Positions 35,962-46,006 of a stretch of DNA of 55,698 nucleotides are shown in pieces (the stretch's first letter is position 1; each line of letters starts with the position of its first letter). The notes under the pieces were generated by a model. It was not told the origin of the DNA. It worked only from the letters and a program-made list of their open reading frames with translations, and searched no databases. Both the position numbers and the translations under genes were made by a program. This DNA is from an uncultured Alphaproteobacteria bacterium (GTDB taxonomy: Bacteria; Pseudomonadota; Alphaproteobacteria; Caulobacterales; Hyphomonadaceae). The stretch lies in assembly GCA_903831255.1 (NCBI GenBank), contig CAIKWZ010000007.1, positions 1 through 55,698 on the forward strand, read 5' to 3'.

Positions 35962-38085
35962 TCAGACTGATCCCGCCGAGCGCAGTCGCGCCTTCGGGTG
36001 AATTTCGTTTTGTGACATCACGATGGTTTGAGGCCGGAATCGTTCAACGAGCGAGCGTACATAGGGACGTATGCCGGCCGAGGTGAGAAGGACTGGAGTG
36101 TCCCCCACCTGCGCGGCTCGTTCAAAGGCCCCGCGAAGGTCGTTCACGAACGCATGCAGGCGCGAGGGCTCGAGCGCGAGCTGGCGATCGGAGCCGGACC
36201 CGATCAGCGCATCGAGGAAGGTCTGCTCCCATGAAGGGGACAGGGCGGTGACGCACAGCGTGCCCGAGCCATCTGTGTTGGCGTTGCACAGCTGCCGTGC
36301 GAGCCGGGCCCGGACATGTTCCGTGACCGTAAGCAGGTCTGTCGATGAAGCCGAAGCCTCGGCGATCGCCTCGAGGATCGTGCCGAGATCGCGTATCGAG
36401 ACACGCTCTCTGAGAAGGTTTTGCAGCACGCGCTGGACCCCCGAATAGGTGATCTGTCCGGGCGTGATGTCGTCGATAAGAGACTTCTGGGCTTTCGGAA
36501 GATCCTCGATCAGGGTCTTGACGCCGCCGAAGGTCAGCAGATCAGCCATGTTCTCCTTCACCAGTTCGGTGAAGTGGGTGGTCAGCACGGTCGCCGAGTC
36601 GACAAGAGTGTATCCTGAGACGGCCGCTGTCTCACGCGTCGCCTCGTCGACCCAGATTGCAGGGAGCCCGAAAACCGGCTCGTTGACCCGCTCGCCTGGC
36701 AGGCTTGGCGCTGAGCCGGAAGTGCTCATAGCCAGATGCATCTGCGGCTTGAGGCGGCCGCGACCGGCGACAACTTCCTTGACCAGGATGCGGTAGTCTT
36801 CCGAATCGAGCTCAAGATTGTCGACAATGCGCACTTGCGGCACGACGAAGCCAAACTCCGAGGCAATCTGGCGACGCACCGCCTTGACCTGATCGGTCAG
36901 TTTTCTGCCCGCGGTTTCATTGATAAAGCCCAGAAGCCCGAAGCCGAGTTCGATCTTGAGCTCATCAACGTTCAGGCTGTCCTTGATCGGAGGTTCAGCC
37001 ACTGTCTGGCTCCGCGCCTGGTCGACTTTTGATTGCTGCTCAGCGTCGGATCGAGCACGTTCAGCGGCGAAGTTGCGCCATGCACCCCATCCTGCCGCTC
37101 CGGAGAGAAGAAAGAACGGGATCATGGGCATCCCTGGCAGAAGACCGGCGAACAGCGCCGTTCCCGCCACCATCGCCAGAGCCCGCGGGTCTGAGAAAAG
37201 CTGAATGCCGATCGCTTTGTCTGCGGCGCCTTCAACGCCTGCCTTCGAGACCAGCATGCCTGCAGCGATGGAAACGATCAGGGCAGGGATCTGCGAGACG
37301 ATGCCGTCGCCGACAGTAAGGGTCGTGTAGGAGTTCGCCGCCTCCTGAAAAGGAAGTCCCTCCTGGGCGACGCCGATAATCATGCCCCCAATGACGTTGA
37401 TGAAGGTGATGAGAATGCCTGCGACCGCATCTCCGCGCACGAACTTCGAGGCGCCGTCCATGGCCCCGAAGAAGTTGCTTTCGCCTTCGAGCTCCTTGCG
37501 TCTCTTTCGTGCTTCATCCTCATTGATGAGGCCGGAGGACAGATCTGAATCGATCGCCATCTGCTTGCCCGGCATAGCGTCGAGGGTGAAGCGGGCGGCC
37601 ACCTCGGCGATCCGTCCTGAGCCCTTGGTGATCACGACGAAGTTGACGATCACCAGGATGATGAAGACCACGACCCCGATCACGAAATTACCCTGCATCA
37701 CGAAGCCGCCAAAGGCTTCGATGATGTTGCCGGCGGCGTCCGGTCCCTGGTGTCCATGGGCCAGAATGAGTCTCGTGGTGGCGATGTTCAGCGCCAGGCG
37801 CAGGAGAGTGGCCAGCAGCAGGACGGTAGGGAACGCGGAGAATTCGAGAGGCTTCTGGATGGTGAGCGCGGTCATGAGGATCAGGACCGAAAGGGTGATC
37901 GAGATCGCCAGTAGAAAATCAAGCAGCATCGCCGGAATTGGAACGATGAGCATGATAACAAGAGCCATCACGCCGGCGCCGAGAGCATACTCGCCGCGTG
38001 CGAACATTTTCGTAATGGCGTTGAGGTCGAGGCCTCCGCCTGGGGTGGATTGGGTGAGTGTCGCCGTATCAGCCATCTGGTTCAC
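35962..38085 (-). CDS. flhA: FlhA, flagellar type III export gate
   Basis: A 707-residue inner-membrane protein, the largest export-gate component; a nonamer whose cytoplasmic ring binds substrates and chaperones. About eight N-terminal membrane helices (to residue 320) include the FHIPEP-region equivalent ([44 protein letters not shown]), followed by the soluble domain (from about 350, [13 protein letters not shown]) with its conserved C-terminal block. Start is GTG at 38085, overlapping the flbD stop by 4 bp, or ATG at 38076. Length is normal. Confidence 0.97.
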   Translation of the reverse strand: MNQMADTATLTQSTPGGGLDLNAITKMFARGEYALGAGVMALVIMLIVPIPAMLLDFLLAISITLSVLILMTALTIQKPLEFSAFPTVLLLATLLRLALNIATTRLILAHGHQGPDAAGNIIEAFGGFVMQGNFVIGVVVFIILVIVNFVVITKGSGRIAEVAARFTLDAMPGKQMAIDSDLSSGLINEDEARKRRKELEGESNFFGAMDGASKFVRGDAVAGILITFINVIGGMIIGVAQEGLPFQEAANSYTTLTVGDGIVSQIPALIVSIAAGMLVSKAGVEGAADKAIGIQLFSDPRALAMVAGTALFAGLLPGMPMIPFFLLSGAAGWGAWRNFAAERARSDAEQQSKVDQARSQTVAEPPIKDSLNVDELKIELGFGLLGFINETAGRKLTDQVKAVRRQIASEFGFVVPQVRIVDNLELDSEDYRILVKEVVAGRGRLKPQMHLAMSTSGSAPSLPGERVNEPVFGLPAIWVDEATRETAAVSGYTLVDSATVLTTHFTELVKENMADLLTFGGVKTLIEDLPKAQKSLIDDITPGQITYSGVQRVLQNLLRERVSIRDLGTILEAIAEASASSTDLLTVTEHVRARLARQLCNANTDGSGTLCVTALSPSWEQTFLDALIGSGSDRQLALEPSRLHAFVNDLRGAFERAAQVGDTPVLLTSAGIRPYVRSLVERFRPQTIVMSQNEIHPKARLRSAGSV

Positions 38086-39458
38086 CCTGCCGCCCGTGTT
38101 TCGCCCGGCGCGGCGATATCAACGCCTGCGTCCTGATAGGCCCTGAGCTTGTTGCGCAGGGTACGGATGGAAATTCCGAGAATATTGGCCGCGTGCGTCC
38201 GGTTGCCCAGACAATGATCGAGTGTGGACAGGATGAGCTCCTGTTCGACTGCCGCTACAGTCTGGCCAACACGGACCCCGTTCATGCTTTTGAGGGCGCT
38301 TTCCGCTGCCGCCACGGCGCGTTCCGCTGCGGCGTCGAAATCGCTAGATGGCACAGGACGGCCCTCGGGCGTGCGAAGCGCTTCTGCAGTGATCTCGTCC
38401 CCGCGAGCCAGCAGGACCGCGCGATGCATGGCGTTCTCGAGCTCTCGCACATTACCCTGCCAGGTCGCAGTCTGGATCCGTCGGCGCGCATCCTCCGAAA
38501 GACGCCGGGCTGGCATGCCGTTGGCATGCGCGTACTTTTCGAGAAAGAATTCGGCGAGCGCGAGCACGTCCTGAGGTCTTTCCCTCAGAGGAGGGATATG
38601 GAGGTTGAGAACGTTGAGGCGATAAAGCAGGTCCTCGCGAAAGTCTCCTGTACGAACCGCTTCCCTGAGGTTGCGGTTTGAGGTGGCGATGATGCGGATG
38701 TTGACCGGTATGGGCTTGCCCCCTCCCACGCGGTCGATTTCACGCTCCTGAATCGCTCTGAGAAGTTTGGCCTGAAGGCGAGTATCCATCTCGGAAATCT
38801 CATCGAGCAGAAGAGTTCCGCCGTCGGCCTCTTCAAACTTACCGATCCGCCGCGCCACAGCCCCTGTGAAAGCCCCCTTCTCGTGACCGAAGAGTTCACT
38901 CTCCAGAAGGTTCTCAGGAATGGCGGCGCAGTTCACCGAAATGAACGGCTTGTCTGCTCGCCGGGAGCGGCGGTGAAGATGGCGCGCCATCACCTCCTTG
39001 CCAACGCCGCTTTCGCCAGTGATCAGGATCGAGGCGTCTGAGGGAGCGATCTGTTCAGCCAGGGACTTCAGTTCAACCATGATTGCGTCCCGGGCGATCA
39101 TGGGACGGTCGTCATCCGCGATGGCCGACAGAACCGCCGCGATCAGCTCCTGGTCGGGGGGGAGGGGAATGAACTCCCTTGCACCCGCGCGGATGGCGGA
39201 CGCGGCCATGTCCGGGCTTGTCCCAACGCCGCAGGCGATAACCGGAGCGACGATCCGCTCCTGCTGCATCGCCGATACAAGCAGCGAGATGTCCTCATAG
39301 ACATCGACCATGAGCAGGTCAGCGCCCTTACCTGAACGAAGCATATCAAGGGCGGCCGAGATCGTCCCGGCATGGATGACCTTGGCGCCTCGATCGAACG
39401 CGATTTTTGTCGCGTTGGAGAGCTGGCCGGCAAGTTGGCCAATGATCAGAACGCGCAT
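38082..39458 (-). CDS. flbD: FlbD, sigma-54-dependent flagellar activator
   Basis: A 458-residue NtrC-family activator that drives late flagellar genes and represses early ones in Caulobacter. The receiver-like N-terminus lacks the acidic pair ([11 protein letters not shown]) though LLMVDVYED keeps an Asp, in line with FlbD proteins that are not controlled by ordinary phosphorylation. The AAA+ domain is complete: Walker [24 protein letters not shown] (the sigma-54 contact loop GAFTGA), [13 protein letters not shown], and the C-terminal Fis-type HTH ([20 protein letters not shown]). In the fliF operon, so CtrA-driven by position. Its usual partner FliX is not in the window. Confidence 0.95.
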   Translation of the reverse strand: MRVLIIGQLAGQLSNATKIAFDRGAKVIHAGTISAALDMLRSGKGADLLMVDVYEDISLLVSAMQQERIVAPVIACGVGTSPDMAASAIRAGAREFIPLPPDQELIAAVLSAIADDDRPMIARDAIMVELKSLAEQIAPSDASILITGESGVGKEVMARHLHRRSRRADKPFISVNCAAIPENLLESELFGHEKGAFTGAVARRIGKFEEADGGTLLLDEISEMDTRLQAKLLRAIQEREIDRVGGGKPIPVNIRIIATSNRNLREAVRTGDFREDLLYRLNVLNLHIPPLRERPQDVLALAEFFLEKYAHANGMPARRLSEDARRRIQTATWQGNVRELENAMHRAVLLARGDEITAEALRTPEGRPVPSSDFDAAAERAVAAAESALKSMNGVRVGQTVAAVEQELILSTLDHCLGNRTHAANILGISIRTLRNKLRAYQDAGVDIAAPGETRAAG

Positions 39459-39506
39459 TCGGCGTCTCCAAGGTCAGATCGGTTGAAGGAGATGAACGCG
39501 ATCATG

Positions 39507-39848
39507 TCAGCCGTCCGCATTCTTGATGATTTCAGTCATCGTCACGCCCAGGCGATCATCGACGATCACGACTTCCCCTCGGGCGACGAGTCTTGAATTG
39601 ACGTAGATATCGATTGCCTCACCGACACGACGGTCGAGCTGGATGACTGAGCCGGGACCGAGTTGAAGAAGATTGGAGACCTCCATCTGTGTCCTGCCGA
39701 GCACCGCCTGAACGAGGACAGGGATGTCAAAAACCGGCTGGAGATCTGACGCCATCTTCTCCTTCTGGCCGTCGCTCTGACTGACGCCGACTCCCATGGG
39801 AGAGCCTGTTGGAGAGAGTTCGGGAAGATTGAGATCGCTGGGAGGCAT
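39507..39848 (-). CDS. fliN: FliN, flagellar motor switch protein
   Basis: A 113-residue C-ring protein. The C-terminal SpoA domain is clear (VFDIPVLVQAVLGRTQMEVSNLLQLGPGSVIQLDRRVGEAIDIYVNSRLVARGEVVIVDDRLGVTMTEI spans about residues 38-108). The first 35 residues are polar and variable. FliN with FliM and FliG sets rotation and helps export. Between fliH (15-bp gap) and flbD (48-bp gap). Confidence 0.94.
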   Translation of the reverse strand: MPPSDLNLPELSPTGSPMGVGVSQSDGQKEKMASDLQPVFDIPVLVQAVLGRTQMEVSNLLQLGPGSVIQLDRRVGEAIDIYVNSRLVARGEVVIVDDRLGVTMTEIIKNADG

Positions 39849-39863
39849 GTCGGTGTCTCTCTC

Positions 39864-40472
39864 TTATGCGACAGCGAAAAGGTCGAGCTGATCCTGGACC
39901 GGGTCTTGGAGGCGGTCGGCCAGAAGCGCCTCGATCGCTGCCTCAACATGGTCGCGGCTGAAGCCCACCAGACCCTCTCCCCATTCGACCTGCCAGTCGC
40001 CTGGCTTTGCTCCGGGGTCTGCGCGAAAGCTGATGGAGCTGACCCGCCCTTCCTTCTTGAGCTGTTCAAGTCTTCGTTCGATGGGGCCCACCGCGTCGGC
40101 TGGAGCGGAGACGACTATCGAAGGCGCACCCTTCAGCATCCTGACAGCCTCCGCCACGGCATCGACAGCCATCTGGGATCCATGAGCATCGAGGGCGCGG
40201 CCTGCGATCTTTCGCGCAGCGATCAGAGCGAGTTCGGCGGCTTCCTGTCGCAGAGCCTCGGCTATCCGGACGATCTGCGGATTGACCGGGGCAAGCTGAC
40301 GGATGACGCGATCGACGGAGGCAAAGCCCCGGGCCTGCGCCATGGCTTCGGCCTCGGCGCGCGCCGAGGCCGCCAAAGTCTCAGCCTCCGCACGCGAGAA
40401 AAACTTCTGCGCAGGTCCACCCACGACATCTCCGTGGGGCGTGAATTCCGTGTCGAATGCGAAGGCTTTCAC
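39864..40472 (-). CDS. fliH: FliH/FlbE, flagellar export ATPase regulator
   Basis: A 202-residue protein in the position of FliH (FlbE in Caulobacter), which holds FliI at the C-ring and restrains it. A helical, Ala/Glu-rich first half (RAEAETLAASARAEAEAMAQARG) and an ATP-synthase-delta-like C-terminal half (SSISFRADPGAKPGDWQVEWGEG) are visible. Similarity in the family is weak; gene order fliF-fliG-fliH-fliN supports the call. Confidence 0.85.
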   Translation of the reverse strand: MKAFAFDTEFTPHGDVVGGPAQKFFSRAEAETLAASARAEAEAMAQARGFASVDRVIRQLAPVNPQIVRIAEALRQEAAELALIAARKIAGRALDAHGSQMAVDAVAEAVRMLKGAPSIVVSAPADAVGPIERRLEQLKKEGRVSSISFRADPGAKPGDWQVEWGEGLVGFSRDHVEAAIEALLADRLQDPVQDQLDLFAVA

Positions 40473-40491
40473 CAGATGCTCCGATTAGGCG

Positions 40492-41592
40492 TCAATAGAT
40501 CAGTTCGTCCGCTCCGCCGCCTTCGGCGAGAACGATCTCGCCATTTTCGGCGAGAGCCTTTGCAGTGTTGACCATGTCCTGCTGAGCAGTTTCGACATCT
40601 TTGAGCTTCACTGGACCCATTGACGACATTTCATCCCGAAGCAGCTTGGCGGCTCGCTCCGACATGTTCGACATGAAGAGGTTGCGCATTTCCTCGTTTG
40701 CACCCTTCAGGGCGAGACCGAGCTTGCTCTTGTCGACATTTCTCAGAAGCGTCTGGACGCCTCCAGGATCGAGCTTTGAGAGATCCTCGAACACGAACAT
40801 CAGAGAGCGGATGCGATCGGCTGCGTCCTTGTTCTTGGTCTCCAGCATGGAGATGAAGCGTCCCTCAGTCTGGCGGTCGAAGTTATTGAAGATATCGGCC
40901 ATCTGCTCATGGCTGTCGCGCTTGGAGGTGCGCGCAAGGTTGGTCATGAACTCCGAGCGCAGTGTGGATTCAATCTTTTCCAGAATTTCGCGCTGAACCG
41001 GCTCCATTCGGAGCATTCGCTGAATGACCTCTAGCGCGAAATCCTGCGGGAGGGACGTCAGAACGCGCGCGGCATGGTCTGACTTCAGCTTGGACAGAAT
41101 GACGGAAACCGTCTGCGGGTACTCATTCTTGAGATAGTTCGCGAGGACGTTCTCGTTCACATTGTCGAGCTTGTCCCACATCGTCCGTCCGGCGGGACCG
41201 CGAAGCTCCTCCATGAGAGATTCGACGCGCTCGGGCGGAAGAAACTGCTGGAGAAGCTTCTGGGTGTGCTCATAGGAGCCAACGACCGATCCGGCGCTGG
41301 ACAGACGGCCGACGAAGTCCTTGATCAGGAGCTCGACCATTTCGGCCTGCACCTCGCCGACATTTGACATCGCCAGCGAGATTTCCCGCTGCTCGTCCTC
41401 TGCGAGACGCTCCCAGATCGGCTTCGCCTCGACCCCGATCGCCAACATGACGACCGCGGCCTTTTGAGGTCCAGCCATCTTTGCGATTGTCGCCATGTGC
41501 TCGGCCGTCCGGGCCGCTGTCGCCGTTTCGGCCGCCGCGGTTGCGGCAGCGGCCTGCTCACGTTCCGCCTTCGCTGCTGACGCCTGGCTCAT
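40492..41592 (-). CDS. fliG: FliG, flagellar motor switch/torque protein
   Basis: A 366-residue C-ring protein that contacts FliF and the stator. The N domain begins near residue 38 ([28 protein letters not shown]), the middle domain carries HPQ-equivalent [22 protein letters not shown], and the C domain holds the charged torque helix region and the conserved [29 protein letters not shown] 35-residue Ala-rich N-terminal extension is unusual. ATG overlaps the fliF stop by 4 bp. Confidence 0.96.
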   Translation of the reverse strand: MSQASAAKAEREQAAAATAAAETATAARTAEHMATIAKMAGPQKAAVVMLAIGVEAKPIWERLAEDEQREISLAMSNVGEVQAEMVELLIKDFVGRLSSAGSVVGSYEHTQKLLQQFLPPERVESLMEELRGPAGRTMWDKLDNVNENVLANYLKNEYPQTVSVILSKLKSDHAARVLTSLPQDFALEVIQRMLRMEPVQREILEKIESTLRSEFMTNLARTSKRDSHEQMADIFNNFDRQTEGRFISMLETKNKDAADRIRSLMFVFEDLSKLDPGGVQTLLRNVDKSKLGLALKGANEEMRNLFMSNMSERAAKLLRDEMSSMGPVKLKDVETAQQDMVNTAKALAENGEIVLAEGGGADELIY

Positions 41593-43238
41593 GCCGCTCG
41601 ATCCGGGTTCTGATCAAGGAGCCAGGTCCGGATGATCGTGCTGGATTCGTCCGGATACTGGTTCACGACCTCTCCGACCCGTTTGATCGTCGAGGCGCGG
41701 ACCTGTCCGGTCACCCGAGCCACATCAATTCCCATGTCGAGCTCCGGCTCCGGCTCGGGGGGAGGAGGGGCGGCCAGGGCGCGCCCCTGGGCCTGCGGCG
41801 CGGTCTCCTCGGGCTTTGTGAGCAGACCTCGAACCAGCGGGCGCAGCACGAAGAATACAAGAGCGAGGGCTGTGATCAGAAGGGCGCCGATCTCCCCCCC
41901 TCGCACAAGATCAAACTTGTCAAAATCGAATGCTCCGGGCTCCTCGGCCTCAACCATGGAAACCTCCGGACGTGCGAAGGATATGTTTTCGACCGTAACG
42001 GTATCTCCGCGCGCCTCGTTGAAGCCGATCGCGGACTTCACCAGGGTGGAGATCCGCTGGAGTTCTTCGGGCGTCCGGGGCTCAAAGGTGGCGGGCGCTC
42101 CCTCGACACCGGGCACCCGGCGATCGTCAACGACGACCGCGACCGAGATTTTCTGGATGCGCCCGCCCTCGATGATTTCTGTGCGGGTGCTCTTCGAGAT
42201 TTCGTAATTCACCGTCTCATCGGTTCGAGACTGCTGCCGCTGGCTGGTCGGCGGGGGAGGTGCGGCCGGTTCTGTCGCAGCGGCGGGATCTGCGCCATCA
42301 GGAACATTGTTGGCGACGGTCGTCTCATCGCCTGGCTCGGTCTCGACGTCCGACGAAGTCTCCTCCACGCTTGTGGAGGAGCGCAGGACCTGACCCTCAG
42401 GATCGTAGGTTTCGGCGCTCTCGGTAATCCGGTTGTAGTCAACCTCCGCGGACACCTGCACGCGCGCGGCCCCCGGACCGGCGATGTTCTCCACAAGTTC
42501 GGAGACCTTGTTTCGGAAGTTATTCTCCAGAGCGACCTTGCGCTCGTCCCCGTCTCCGCCGCCGAGAGCATCCTCTGAGCTCTCAGCCCCGGCCGCGAGC
42601 ATGCGGCCCTGATCGTCGACCACCGTGATGTGCTTCACCTCGAGACCGGGCACGCTGGTGGCGACAAGATTCCGGATCGCCCGCACCTTATCGGCCCCCA
42701 TTTCTGAGCCTCGAAGCGAGAGTACGACTGAAGCGGTAGGGGGCTGGTTGTCCTTCTGAAACAGGGGGCGGTCAGGGAGATTAAGATGAACCCTGGCCGC
42801 CTTCACCATATCAAGAGAGGAGATGGTGCGCGCAAGCTCGCCCTCAAGGGCTCGGATTTTGTTGATATTCTGAACAAAGCTGGTGGTGCCCAGCGCCTCT
42901 GTTTTGTCGAAGATCTCCCATCCGACCGATCCTCGGGTGGGGAGGCCCTGTTCTGAGAGCATCATGCGGGCGTCGTCGACCTGCGCCCGGTCCACGAAGA
43001 TCGCAGATCCGCCCCCTTCGAGATTGTAGCGGATGTTCGCAGTATCCAGTCGGCCGGCAATTTCTGCCGCCTCCTCGAGGTCAAGGCCAGAGAAGAGCAG
43101 CGCCGTATCGCCCTCTCCGCCACGAAGCATGATAACCCCGAGGCCGCCGCCGACCAGTGCGGTGACCGCTAGAGCCGCAGCGATTCGCATCCGCCCGGAG
43201 CGCGCTAGATTTGCAATGAGATCAGTGGATTCGGCCAT
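41589..43238 (-). CDS. fliF: FliF, flagellar MS-ring protein
   Basis: A 549-residue inner-membrane protein, the base on which the flagellum assembles. Membrane helices lie near 17-37 and 445-465. The ring-building motifs between them are typical ([65 protein letters not shown]), and the C-terminal cytoplasmic tail that binds FliG is present ([27 protein letters not shown]). First gene of the leftward operon; a CtrA-like box lies 60-76 bp upstream. Confidence 0.97.
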   Translation of the reverse strand: MAESTDLIANLARSGRMRIAAALAVTALVGGGLGVIMLRGGEGDTALLFSGLDLEEAAEIAGRLDTANIRYNLEGGGSAIFVDRAQVDDARMMLSEQGLPTRGSVGWEIFDKTEALGTTSFVQNINKIRALEGELARTISSLDMVKAARVHLNLPDRPLFQKDNQPPTASVVLSLRGSEMGADKVRAIRNLVATSVPGLEVKHITVVDDQGRMLAAGAESSEDALGGGDGDERKVALENNFRNKVSELVENIAGPGAARVQVSAEVDYNRITESAETYDPEGQVLRSSTSVEETSSDVETEPGDETTVANNVPDGADPAAATEPAAPPPPTSQRQQSRTDETVNYEISKSTRTEIIEGGRIQKISVAVVVDDRRVPGVEGAPATFEPRTPEELQRISTLVKSAIGFNEARGDTVTVENISFARPEVSMVEAEEPGAFDFDKFDLVRGGEIGALLITALALVFFVLRPLVRGLLTKPEETAPQAQGRALAAPPPPEPEPELDMGIDVARVTGQVRASTIKRVGEVVNQYPDESSTIIRTWLLDQNPDRAA

Positions 43239-43276
43239 GATCGCCTGGAAAAAACTGTCTGTCGCACATTCGACTA

Positions 43277-43314
43277 GGCAGGAATTTCCCAGCGTCGCGT
43301 AAACGTAACCTTAA
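43277..43314 (-). promoter_or_regulatory. fliF promoter region with CtrA-type box
   Basis: On the minus strand TTAA, seven bases, TTTAC occupies 43314-43299, one mismatch from TTAA-N7-TTAAC. Directly downstream lies CGTCGCG-like sequence (43293-43299 on the plus strand), one mismatch from the SciP-associated TGTCGCG. A GGCAGGAATTTCCC block (43277-43290) partly resembles the proposed FlbD dyads. The arrangement fits a class II, CtrA-activated, FlbD-repressed promoter. Confidence 0.55.
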
Positions 43315-43344
43315 TGAGGGTTACCAAATCCGTTCAGAAGTTAA

Positions 43345-43370
43345 GAACACGGCGCGATTTCGCCGCGTTC
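43345..43370 (-). terminator. sciP terminator
   Basis: The minus-strand message forms GAACGCGGCG / CGCCGTGUUC (43370-43361 with 43354-43345), a 10-bp stem with one G-U pair and a 6-nt loop, followed by UUAACUU. It begins 10 bp after the sciP stop. On the plus strand the same pair is an A-C mismatch, so it is built for the leftward message. Confidence 0.75.
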
Positions 43371-43380
43371 CTGTGAGCTC

Positions 43381-43650
43381 TCAGCGATAGTTCTGGATCC
43401 GTGTGGTTCGAAGACCTTTGACCCCATGGCGGTCATAGAGGTGCTCCCACCCGGCGAACTCTTCGCCTGTGAGTTCATAACGTCGGCAGGCGTCCTCGAT
43501 GGTGATGAGGCCGCCGCGAACGGCCGCGACAACTTCCGCTTTCCGGCGTGTCACCCAGCGTTTGATGCCAGGAGAAGGCAGGTCGTCGAGGGTCAGTTTG
43601 CGCCCGTCGGGTCCGACGACGGCGGCGCTCTGCACATTGTGGCTGAGCAT
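43381..43650 (-). CDS. sciP: SciP, CtrA-antagonising small HTH protein (DUF1153)
   Basis: An 89-residue protein of the SciP/DUF1153 family. The helix-turn-helix PSPGIKRWVTRRKAEVVAAVRGGLITIEDACRRYELTGEEFAGWEHLYDRHGVKGLRTTRIQNYR matches family proteins across its length. In Caulobacter SciP binds CtrA at promoters, blocks RNA polymerase recruitment and restricts CtrA output to the right cell-cycle stage. Its location between fliF and flgE is the same as in Caulobacter. ATG at 43650 has AAGGGAG six bases upstream, and that sequence is paired in a leader hairpin. Confidence 0.93.
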   Translation of the reverse strand: MLSHNVQSAAVVGPDGRKLTLDDLPSPGIKRWVTRRKAEVVAAVRGGLITIEDACRRYELTGEEFAGWEHLYDRHGVKGLRTTRIQNYR

Positions 43651-43658
43651 GGAGAGCT

Positions 43659-43693
43659 CCCTTTGATGGTCTCAATACCCCAGACCATAAGGG
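43659..43693 (-). promoter_or_regulatory. sciP leader hairpin covering the Shine-Dalgarno sequence
   Basis: On the minus-strand message CCCUU-AUGGUCU (43693-43682) pairs with AGACCAU (43672-43666) and AAGGG (43663-43659): 12 bp with a 2-nt bulge and a 9-nt loop. AAGGG is part of the sciP Shine-Dalgarno AAGGGAG. The structure would block ribosome binding. Alternatively the dyad is a DNA-level operator. Confidence 0.6.
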
Positions 43694-43814
43694 AGGCGAT
43701 TTAAGGCGGCGCTGAGCTGTGGCCGCCGGTTTTCCGTAAAATTAGAGGAAAGAGAAAACGGGCCGCTGACCATGATCGGCTTCCCGCCGGCCGACCTGTT
43801 TCATTGCGGGTCGA

Positions 43815-43837
43815 AAACGGCCTCCGCGAGGCCGTTT
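43815..43837 (-). terminator. Terminator of the fliK-flgD-flgE operon
   Basis: AAACGGCCTC (43815-43824) and GAGGCCGTTT (43828-43837) form a perfect 10-bp stem with a 3-nt loop; on the minus strand it ends in TTTTCG. It lies 43 bp past the flgE stop. Confidence 0.8.
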
Positions 43838-43880
43838 CAGGCGTGCGGAGGCCAACAAGTTACCTGATTTCAGTCAGTTA

Positions 43881-45242
43881 TTAACGCTTGAGGCGGATGA
43901 GCTCGTCAAGCATTTCATCAGCCGTCGTGATTATTTTTGAAGACGCTGAATAGGCTCGCTGGGTGATGATCAGGTTGGAGAACTCTTCAGCCAGGTCAAC
44001 GGTCGAGCTTTCAAGCGCTCTGGGCCTGATGTCTCCTGCCCCGAGCGTCCCTGCTGACTTCAGAGAAAGTTCTCCCGTTTCAGCTCCGATCCTGAAGACG
44101 CCCTTCTGTTCGGCGAGAAGGCTGTCGGGGTTATCAAATGTGGCGACAGGGATCTGATAGATTCTGCGGACCTGACCGTTCGAGAACAAAGCGTTGACCG
44201 AACCGTCTTCTCCCACTTCCACCGAAGAAAGCGAGCCGAACGCTGTGCCGTCGGTCTCTGTGTCGTTCAGCACCGAGTTCGCATCGAAACTGGTCAGTCC
44301 GCCGATGGCGGCCGATCCGTCGATATCAAGGGCGATGGTCTGTGTCGCAAGGCCAAGCCCCGCAGCCCACTGAGGGCCTGCAGCGGCCCCGTTCTGACTG
44401 ATGGTGATTGAGTTTGGCAGCGTTGAGGTTGCGAGGTCGATCTGTCCGAAGGGGGTGAAACGGATGATGCCCGTCGCGAGCTGTCCGTTGACCAGGCCTC
44501 CGCCGGACACGACGTCAGAGGAGGGAAGGTGAACTTCGGCATGCCAGGCGTTTGGACCCTGCTTTAGAAACGAGACAGTAAGCGTTTTCAGTCCGCCGCG
44601 GCTGTCGTAGATCTGGATCGGCGCCTGAAAATCTGCCGTGACGGCGCCGGACGCCATATTGTTGGTCGCCGCATTATAGGTCGCCGCCGCTGCGGAGATC
44701 GGCTGCGAGGAACGCAGATTGGCCGAGAGGCTGACAGAGGTGGTGGCGCTTGCCCCCCCGACGACCCCTGACACTCGGATCGGTTCAAGATCGCCCAGAT
44801 CCGTCGGGCTGGCTGTGACCTGACCAGCTGCGTTGACGGGCCATCCCTGAAGATAAAAGCCCGCTGAATTCTGGAGGTAGCCGCTCTGATCGGGGCCGAA
44901 CTGTCCGGCTCGGGTGAAATAGAGCGGGTCGGACGCCGCTCCGATCTCTGAGGAGGAGCGGACTGAGAAGAAGCCGGCGCCGGAAATAGCGAGATGAGTG
45001 GCGACGCTCGAACTCTGAGGCGCTCCTTGTTCCGAAATCAGCTGCGAGTGAGCCGCAAGGACGCCGCCTGCGCTGTGGGAGGTCGAGCCCGCACCCGCGT
45101 CGAGAAGCGAGACGAAGTCGTTTCGAACACGTTTGTACCCGACGGTGTTCACATTCGAGATGTTGTCGGAAATCGCAGCCAGAGCGCTGGCGTTGGCGCG
45201 CATGCCGGATGCGCCGGCGAGCATGGCGGAGTTGATGCTCAT
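43881..45242 (-). CDS. flgE: FlgE, flagellar hook protein
   Basis: A 453-residue extracellular hook subunit. The N-terminal heptad helix with the rod/hook signature (MSINSAMLAGASGMRANASALAAISDNISNVNTVGYKRVRNDFVSLL) and the matching C-terminal helix (ALESSTVDLAEEFSNLIITQRAYSASSKIITTADEMLDELIRLKR) are intact; the middle is the exposed, variable beta region. No signal peptide, as for type III export. 86 bp after flgD; last gene of a sigma-54-driven operon. Confidence 0.96.
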   Translation of the reverse strand: MSINSAMLAGASGMRANASALAAISDNISNVNTVGYKRVRNDFVSLLDAGAGSTSHSAGGVLAAHSQLISEQGAPQSSSVATHLAISGAGFFSVRSSSEIGAASDPLYFTRAGQFGPDQSGYLQNSAGFYLQGWPVNAAGQVTASPTDLGDLEPIRVSGVVGGASATTSVSLSANLRSSQPISAAAATYNAATNNMASGAVTADFQAPIQIYDSRGGLKTLTVSFLKQGPNAWHAEVHLPSSDVVSGGGLVNGQLATGIIRFTPFGQIDLATSTLPNSITISQNGAAAGPQWAAGLGLATQTIALDIDGSAAIGGLTSFDANSVLNDTETDGTAFGSLSSVEVGEDGSVNALFSNGQVRRIYQIPVATFDNPDSLLAEQKGVFRIGAETGELSLKSAGTLGAGDIRPRALESSTVDLAEEFSNLIITQRAYSASSKIITTADEMLDELIRLKR

Positions 45243-45328
45243 AGGGTCTGGCTCCGATTTGAAAGTTCAGAACTGCAAAAGTCGTTCGGATCGAAAAAGA
45301 GGAATGAACGGGCAGGCGTTTCGTGGAG

Positions 45329-45994
45329 TTAGGTCCGGGTCAGCCGTCGGATGTCGGAATAGGAGAAGATCCCGACCGGGGTGGTCAGGGCAGGTTCTCC
45401 GTGGGTGAGGTCGACCCCGGTGATGTTTGCGAGCACGGCCTGTTCGGCGGAGATGGGATCTCCTGCAGACGTTTTGGCCGAAATCCTGAGAGTGTAGACC
45501 CCGGGTCTGGCCTCGGCGCCTGACGAGGTCTGCCCGTTCCATGTGAAGCCATGGCGCCCGGCCTCGGCTGCGCCTTCGGCCGTAAAGACCGTCCGCCCAC
45601 TTGAATCCAGTATGGCGAGATCAGCGCTCGCCGCATTCTGGGGCAGGGAGTAGAGGAAGTTGATGGGGTCGCCGGAGTACTGCGCACTATCGCTGGCGAT
45701 TTCAGCCTGCTGACCAAGATAGCCTGAAAGCGAGGCGCCCGCTGATGAGCGCGTGGCGGAGATCAGCGTTTCAAGTTGCTGATTGGACCGGATCTGTTGT
45801 TCGACTCCGGAGAACTGAACCAGCTGCTGGGTGAACTGAGTTGAGTCCATCGGCTCGAGAGGGTCCTGGTTCTGTATCTGCGCTGTCAGGATCGTCAGGA
45901 AGGTGTCGAAATTGTTCGACAGGGTCATCTTGGATGCTGTCGACGTCGACGCCGTCGGCGAGGCCGTCGAAACAAAGGAAACCAGATCCGTCAT
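45329..45994 (-). CDS. flgD: FlgD, flagellar hook-cap/assembly protein
   Basis: A 221-residue scaffold for hook growth. The conserved N-terminal export/assembly motif is present (FDTFLTILTAQIQNQDPLEPMDSTQFTQQLVQFSGVEQQI) and the C-terminal Tudor/FnIII hybrid follows (LDSSGRTVFTAEGAAEAGRHGFTWNGQTSSGAEARPGVYTLRI). 12 bp after fliK. Confidence 0.95.
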   Translation of the reverse strand: MTDLVSFVSTASPTASTSTASKMTLSNNFDTFLTILTAQIQNQDPLEPMDSTQFTQQLVQFSGVEQQIRSNQQLETLISATRSSAGASLSGYLGQQAEIASDSAQYSGDPINFLYSLPQNAASADLAILDSSGRTVFTAEGAAEAGRHGFTWNGQTSSGAEARPGVYTLRISAKTSAGDPISAEQAVLANITGVDLTHGEPALTTPVGIFSYSDIRRLTRT

Positions 45995-46006
45995 GATCTA
46001 ACTCCA

